The notes under the pieces were generated by a model. The model saw only the letters and a list, made by a program, of their open reading frames with translations. It did not search any database and was not told where the DNA came from. 6,750 nucleotides of DNA. It comes from Chloroflexota bacterium (lineage in GTDB: Bacteria > Chloroflexota > Limnocylindria > P2-11E). Location: the NCBI GenBank assembly GCA_005881085.1, contig VBGU01000018.1:1-6750 (forward strand), written 5' to 3'. Both the position numbers and the translations under genes were made by a program. Of the stretch, positions 4,202 to 6,750 are shown in pieces (the stretch's first letter is position 1; every line of letters begins with the position of its first letter).

Positions 4202-6750
4202 GTGACCGAACGTCTCGCGCTCATCGATTCGAACAGCCTGATCTACCGGGCGTTCTTCGCCGTGCCCCCGCTCACGACGACGAAGGGCGAGCTCGCCAAC
4301 GCGACGTTCGGCTTCGCGTCGATCCTCCTGAAATCGCTCGAGCAGGTCACCCCGCAGCACATCGCGGCGGCGTTCGACCTGCCGGTCCCGACCTTCCGGC
4401 GCGAGATGGAGCCGACATACAAGGCCACGCGCAAGCCGATGCCCGACGAGCTGCGGCCGCAGTTCGAGCGTTGCAAGCAGCTTCTCGACGCCTTCGGCAT
4501 CCCGATGTATTCGCTCCCGGGCTTCGAGGCCGATGACGTCATCGGCGCGCTCGCGCGGCAGGCCGAGGCGAAGGGAGTTGAAACGATCATCGTGTCGGGG
4601 GACCTCGACCCGCTCCAGCTCGTGACGCCTCACATCAAGCTGATGACCACGCGTCAGGGATTCCAGAACACCGTCATCTACGACGAAGAGATGATCCGGC
4701 AGCGGTACGGCCTGCGGCCGGACCAGATGGTTGACTTCAAAGCGCTGAAGGGCGACGCGACCGACAACATCCCGGGCGTGCCCGGTGTCGGAGACAAGAC
4801 GGCGGCGAAGCTCATCGCGGAGCGCGGAAATCTCGAGGGCGTGTACGCCGAACTCGGCTCGTACACGCCACGGTTGCGCGAAGCCCTCGCCGTGAACAAG
4901 GATCAGGTCTTCCGCAGCCGCGAGCTTGCCACGATCGTGACCGACCTACCCGTGACGCTGGAGCTTGAGCGCACGCGCCGAACCACCTATGACCGCGCCG
5001 CCGTGCTCGAACTTTTCCGCGACCTCGAATTCCGGAGCCTCGTGCCCAGGCTGCCTCCGGCGGACCAGAACCTCGCGGCGCCGCCGCCGACCCCGTCCGC
5101 CCCGCTCGTGGTGCGTGGCGGGCAGATGCGGCTCGGTCTCGAGCAGTTGGGGGGCTCCGCCCCCCAGCCCCCGGGCTCCGCCCCCCGGCCCCCGGACGTC
5201 GCGCTCGTCGCCGATGTCGACACGGATCAGGTCGCTAAGGAACTCCGCAGGGCCGGCGCCTTCGCCGTCCACGCGGACGTGGACCTGTCGGGTCGTCACC
5301 CGCTGCTCGTCGGCCTCGGCCTCGCCGCGGGCGATCGGGCGTGGTACGTGCCGACACCCGACGGCGTCCCCGGCCCGGTCGCCGCGGTACTGCGGGACGA
5401 GAGCGTTCCCAAGACCGCGCACGACGCCAAGACCGCCCGCCGCGCGCTGCGCCGCGCCGGGACGGACATCGCCGGTCTTTCGATGGACACGATGGTCGCG
5501 AGCTATCTCGTGAACGCCAGCCGTCGCTATCACGCCCTGGAGGACCTGGCGGCGGAGCGGCTGAAGCTGGAAGTGCCGGTCCTGCCGGTGCCCGATCGGA
5601 AGGACCCTTATCGGACGCCGACGCTCGACGAGCGACTCGTGCGCGCGGGCGCCGGCGCTGTCGCGGCGGCTCGGCTCGGCGAACAATTCGCGGACGAGCT
5701 CGTGCGGCTGAACCTCGACCGTCTGTATCGCGACGTGGAGCTTCCGCTCGTCGACGTGCTCGTCGAGATGGAAGAGGCCGGTATCGCGGTTGACGTCGCG
5801 TACCTGCGCAATCTCGGCGAGGAGTTCGCGCGTGAGGTCGCACGGATCGAACAAGAGGCCTTCGCCGCCGTCGGACACGAGTTCGGTCTGAATTCTCCGA
5901 AGCAGCTCCAATCGCTCCTGTTCGAGGAGCTGAAGCTCCCCCGCGGGCGCCGGACCGGGACCGGCTTCTCGACCGACGCGACGGTGCTTGAGGAGCTTCG
6001 TGGGGCGCATCCGGTGATCGACAAGATCCTCGAGTACCGCGAGATCGAAAAGCTGCGCTCGACCTACGCGGAGGGCCTCGGTGGGCTCGTCGACCCCGAG
6101 ACGCGGCGCGTGCACACGACGTTCGAGCAGACCGTCGCCGCGACCGGGCGGCTATCGAGCCGCGCCCCAAATTTGCAGAACATCCCGATACGCACGCCGC
6201 TCGGCCGCCGCATCCGCCGCGCGTTCGTTTCGGGGGCACCCGACCTGGTGCTGATCGCCGCGGACTACTCGCAGATCGAGCTGCGCGTGCTCGCGCACGT
6301 GTCCCAGGATCCGGCGTTGCTCGACGCGTTCCGCTCCGGCGCCGACATCCACCGGCGCACGGCTGCAGCGGGATTCAGCGTGGCCGAAAGCGCCGTGACG
6401 CGGGAGCAACGCGATGTCGCGAAGATGCTCAACTTCGGGATCATCTACGGGATGAGCGACTTTGGCCTTGCGTGGCGGATGCAGATGCCGCGCGAAGAGG
6501 CGCAACGCTTCATCGACGAGTATTTCAAGCGCTACGGCCAGGTCCGCCGGTACGTGCTCGAGACGAAAGCGTTCTGCGTCGAGCAGGGCTACGTCGAGAC
6601 CCTCCTCGGGCGGCGCCGCTACATCCCGGACATGACGAGCCGCGTGAATGCGGTGCGCAACGCCGCCGAGCGCATGGCGATCAACATGCCCATCCAGGGC
6701 ACGGCCGCGGACATCATGAAGATCGCCATGGCTCGCGTGCACCGCGCGCT
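4202..6750 (+). CDS. polA: DNA polymerase I, 3'-truncated by window edge
   Basis: Repair and Okazaki-maturation polymerase; 849 codons are visible and the frame stays open to the edge. The GTG start gives VTERLALIDSNSLIYRAFF, the family N-terminus. The 5'-nuclease domain (about 1-284) keeps every metal-site acid: D9, D59, E109, D111, D112, D134, D136, D185, D188. A Pro/Ala-rich linker (285-331) contains a twice-repeated heptad (318-331). The 3'-5' exonuclease-like domain (about 333-500) is degenerate: the DTE site reads HAD (357-359), the second site reads HDAKTA (407-412) and the third reads AGAGA (482-486), so proofreading should be absent, as in Taq and Bst enzymes. The polymerase domain is intact as far as seen: TGRLSS, motif A DYSQIELRVLAH with D688, and O-helix R737, K741, F745, Y749. 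Phe at 745 fits dideoxynucleotide discrimination. Motif C (VHDE) lies beyond the window; roughly 65-70 residues are missing. Confidence 0.97.
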   Translation, partial: MTERLALIDSNSLIYRAFFAVPPLTTTKGELANATFGFASILLKSLEQVTPQHIAAAFDLPVPTFRREMEPTYKATRKPMPDELRPQFERCKQLLDAFGIPMYSLPGFEADDVIGALARQAEAKGVETIIVSGDLDPLQLVTPHIKLMTTRQGFQNTVIYDEEMIRQRYGLRPDQMVDFKALKGDATDNIPGVPGVGDKTAAKLIAERGNLEGVYAELGSYTPRLREALAVNKDQVFRSRELATIVTDLPVTLELERTRRTTYDRAAVLELFRDLEFRSLVPRLPPADQNLAAPPPTPSAPLVVRGGQMRLGLEQLGGSAPQPPGSAPRPPDVALVADVDTDQVAKELRRAGAFAVHADVDLSGRHPLLVGLGLAAGDRAWYVPTPDGVPGPVAAVLRDESVPKTAHDAKTARRALRRAGTDIAGLSMDTMVASYLVNASRRYHALEDLAAERLKLEVPVLPVPDRKDPYRTPTLDERLVRAGAGAVAAARLGEQFADELVRLNLDRLYRDVELPLVDVLVEMEEAGIAVDVAYLRNLGEEFAREVARIEQEAFAAVGHEFGLNSPKQLQSLLFEELKLPRGRRTGTGFSTDATVLEELRGAHPVIDKILEYREIEKLRSTYAEGLGGLVDPETRRVHTTFEQTVAATGRLSSRAPNLQNIPIRTPLGRRIRRAFVSGAPDLVLIAADYSQIELRVLAHVSQDPALLDAFRSGADIHRRTAAAGFSVAESAVTREQRDVAKMLNFGIIYGMSDFGLAWRMQMPREEAQRFIDEYFKRYGQVRRYVLETKAFCVEQGYVETLLGRRRYIPDMTSRVNAVRNAAERMAINMPIQGTAADIMKIAMARVHRA
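5149..5195 (+). repeat. GC-only palindromic tandem repeat inside polA
   Basis: Two adjacent 21-bp units (5152-5172 and 5173-5193) differ at one base (A5166 versus G5187). Each contains the core CTCCGCCCCCC. With the extra GGG at 5149-5151, the first copy forms a perfect hairpin: GGGGGGC (5149-5155), loop TCC, GCCCCCC (5159-5165). The second copy has a shorter stem, CCCCCGGGC-type pairing to GCCCCCCGG being imperfect. The unit length is a multiple of three, so the polA frame is kept and encodes GSAPQPP then GSAPRPP. Only three T and A exceptions per unit interrupt the G/C runs. Confidence 0.85.

Noticed and set aside
3512..4633. Long - strand open frame (373 codons) across the anti-sigma gene and polA start
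   Set aside because: It lies opposite two genes with clear family motifs, its product is Arg/Ala-rich with no recognisable domain, and such frames are common in GC-rich DNA.
5149..5195. CRISPR array or intrinsic terminator at the GC repeat
   Set aside because: There are only two abutting copies with no spacers. The hairpin has no following T-run and lies in the middle of an intact polA frame.
5149..5195. Assembly or sequencing frameshift at the G/C homopolymers
   Set aside because: The polA frame and conserved motifs continue unchanged on both sides. Two compensating errors, or an exact multiple of three, would be required, though unit count could still be misassembled.
4946..6239. Two long overlapping - strand open frames (389 and 334 codons) opposite polA
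   Set aside because: Antisense shadows of polA: low-complexity Arg-rich translation, no motifs, and polA conservation explains the reading frame.

Overview
This is a GC-rich (roughly two-thirds G+C by eye), densely coding bacterial chromosome segment with no sign of plasmid, phage or transposon genes. The tRNA gene has no encoded CCA. The DNA polymerase I resembles the Taq/Bst kind, with a decayed proofreading domain, and the regulators are of soil or freshwater type. I would guess Chloroflexota, or possibly Actinomycetota or a relative. That guess rests on overall character, not on a diagnostic marker.

Left part (1-1528, + strand): the 3' portion of a soluble GAF-PAS-HisKA-HATPase sensor histidine kinase that starts upstream of the window. 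Facing it on the - strand is a compact cluster read right to left. It holds a single-domain response regulator (about 2833-2423), an inositol-monophosphatase-family phosphatase overlapping it by 20 bp (2442-1630), and a tRNA-Leu(CAA) gene (1621-1537). The tRNA gene lies 8 bp from the phosphatase stop and 8 bp from the kinase stop.

Right part (2878-6750, + strand): diverging from the response regulator is an ECF sigma factor, followed by its probable zinc-finger anti-sigma factor. That protein is unusual in having two membrane segments around a long Ala/Pro/Ser linker. Only 17 bp after it, on the same strand, begins polA (DNA polymerase I), which runs off the right edge before motif C. PolA has an intact 5'-nuclease domain. 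Its 3'-5' exonuclease-like domain has lost all the catalytic carboxylates I could align. Polymerase motifs A and B are intact.

The most unusual DNA feature is inside polA. Two in-frame 21-bp tandem units at 5152-5193, preceded by GGG, form GC-only hairpins and encode a Gly-Ser-Ala-Pro-rich heptad repeated twice in the interdomain linker. This looks like a palindromic repeat tolerated within, or captured by, a coding sequence.

Functionally the window joins three signalling or regulatory modules (histidine kinase, orphan receiver, ECF sigma/anti-sigma) to housekeeping genes (phosphatase, tRNA, polA). The sigma/anti-sigma pair and polA could be co-transcribed, but this is inference. I see no complete novel defence or mobile system here. 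No gene-free stretch exceeds about 50 bp.
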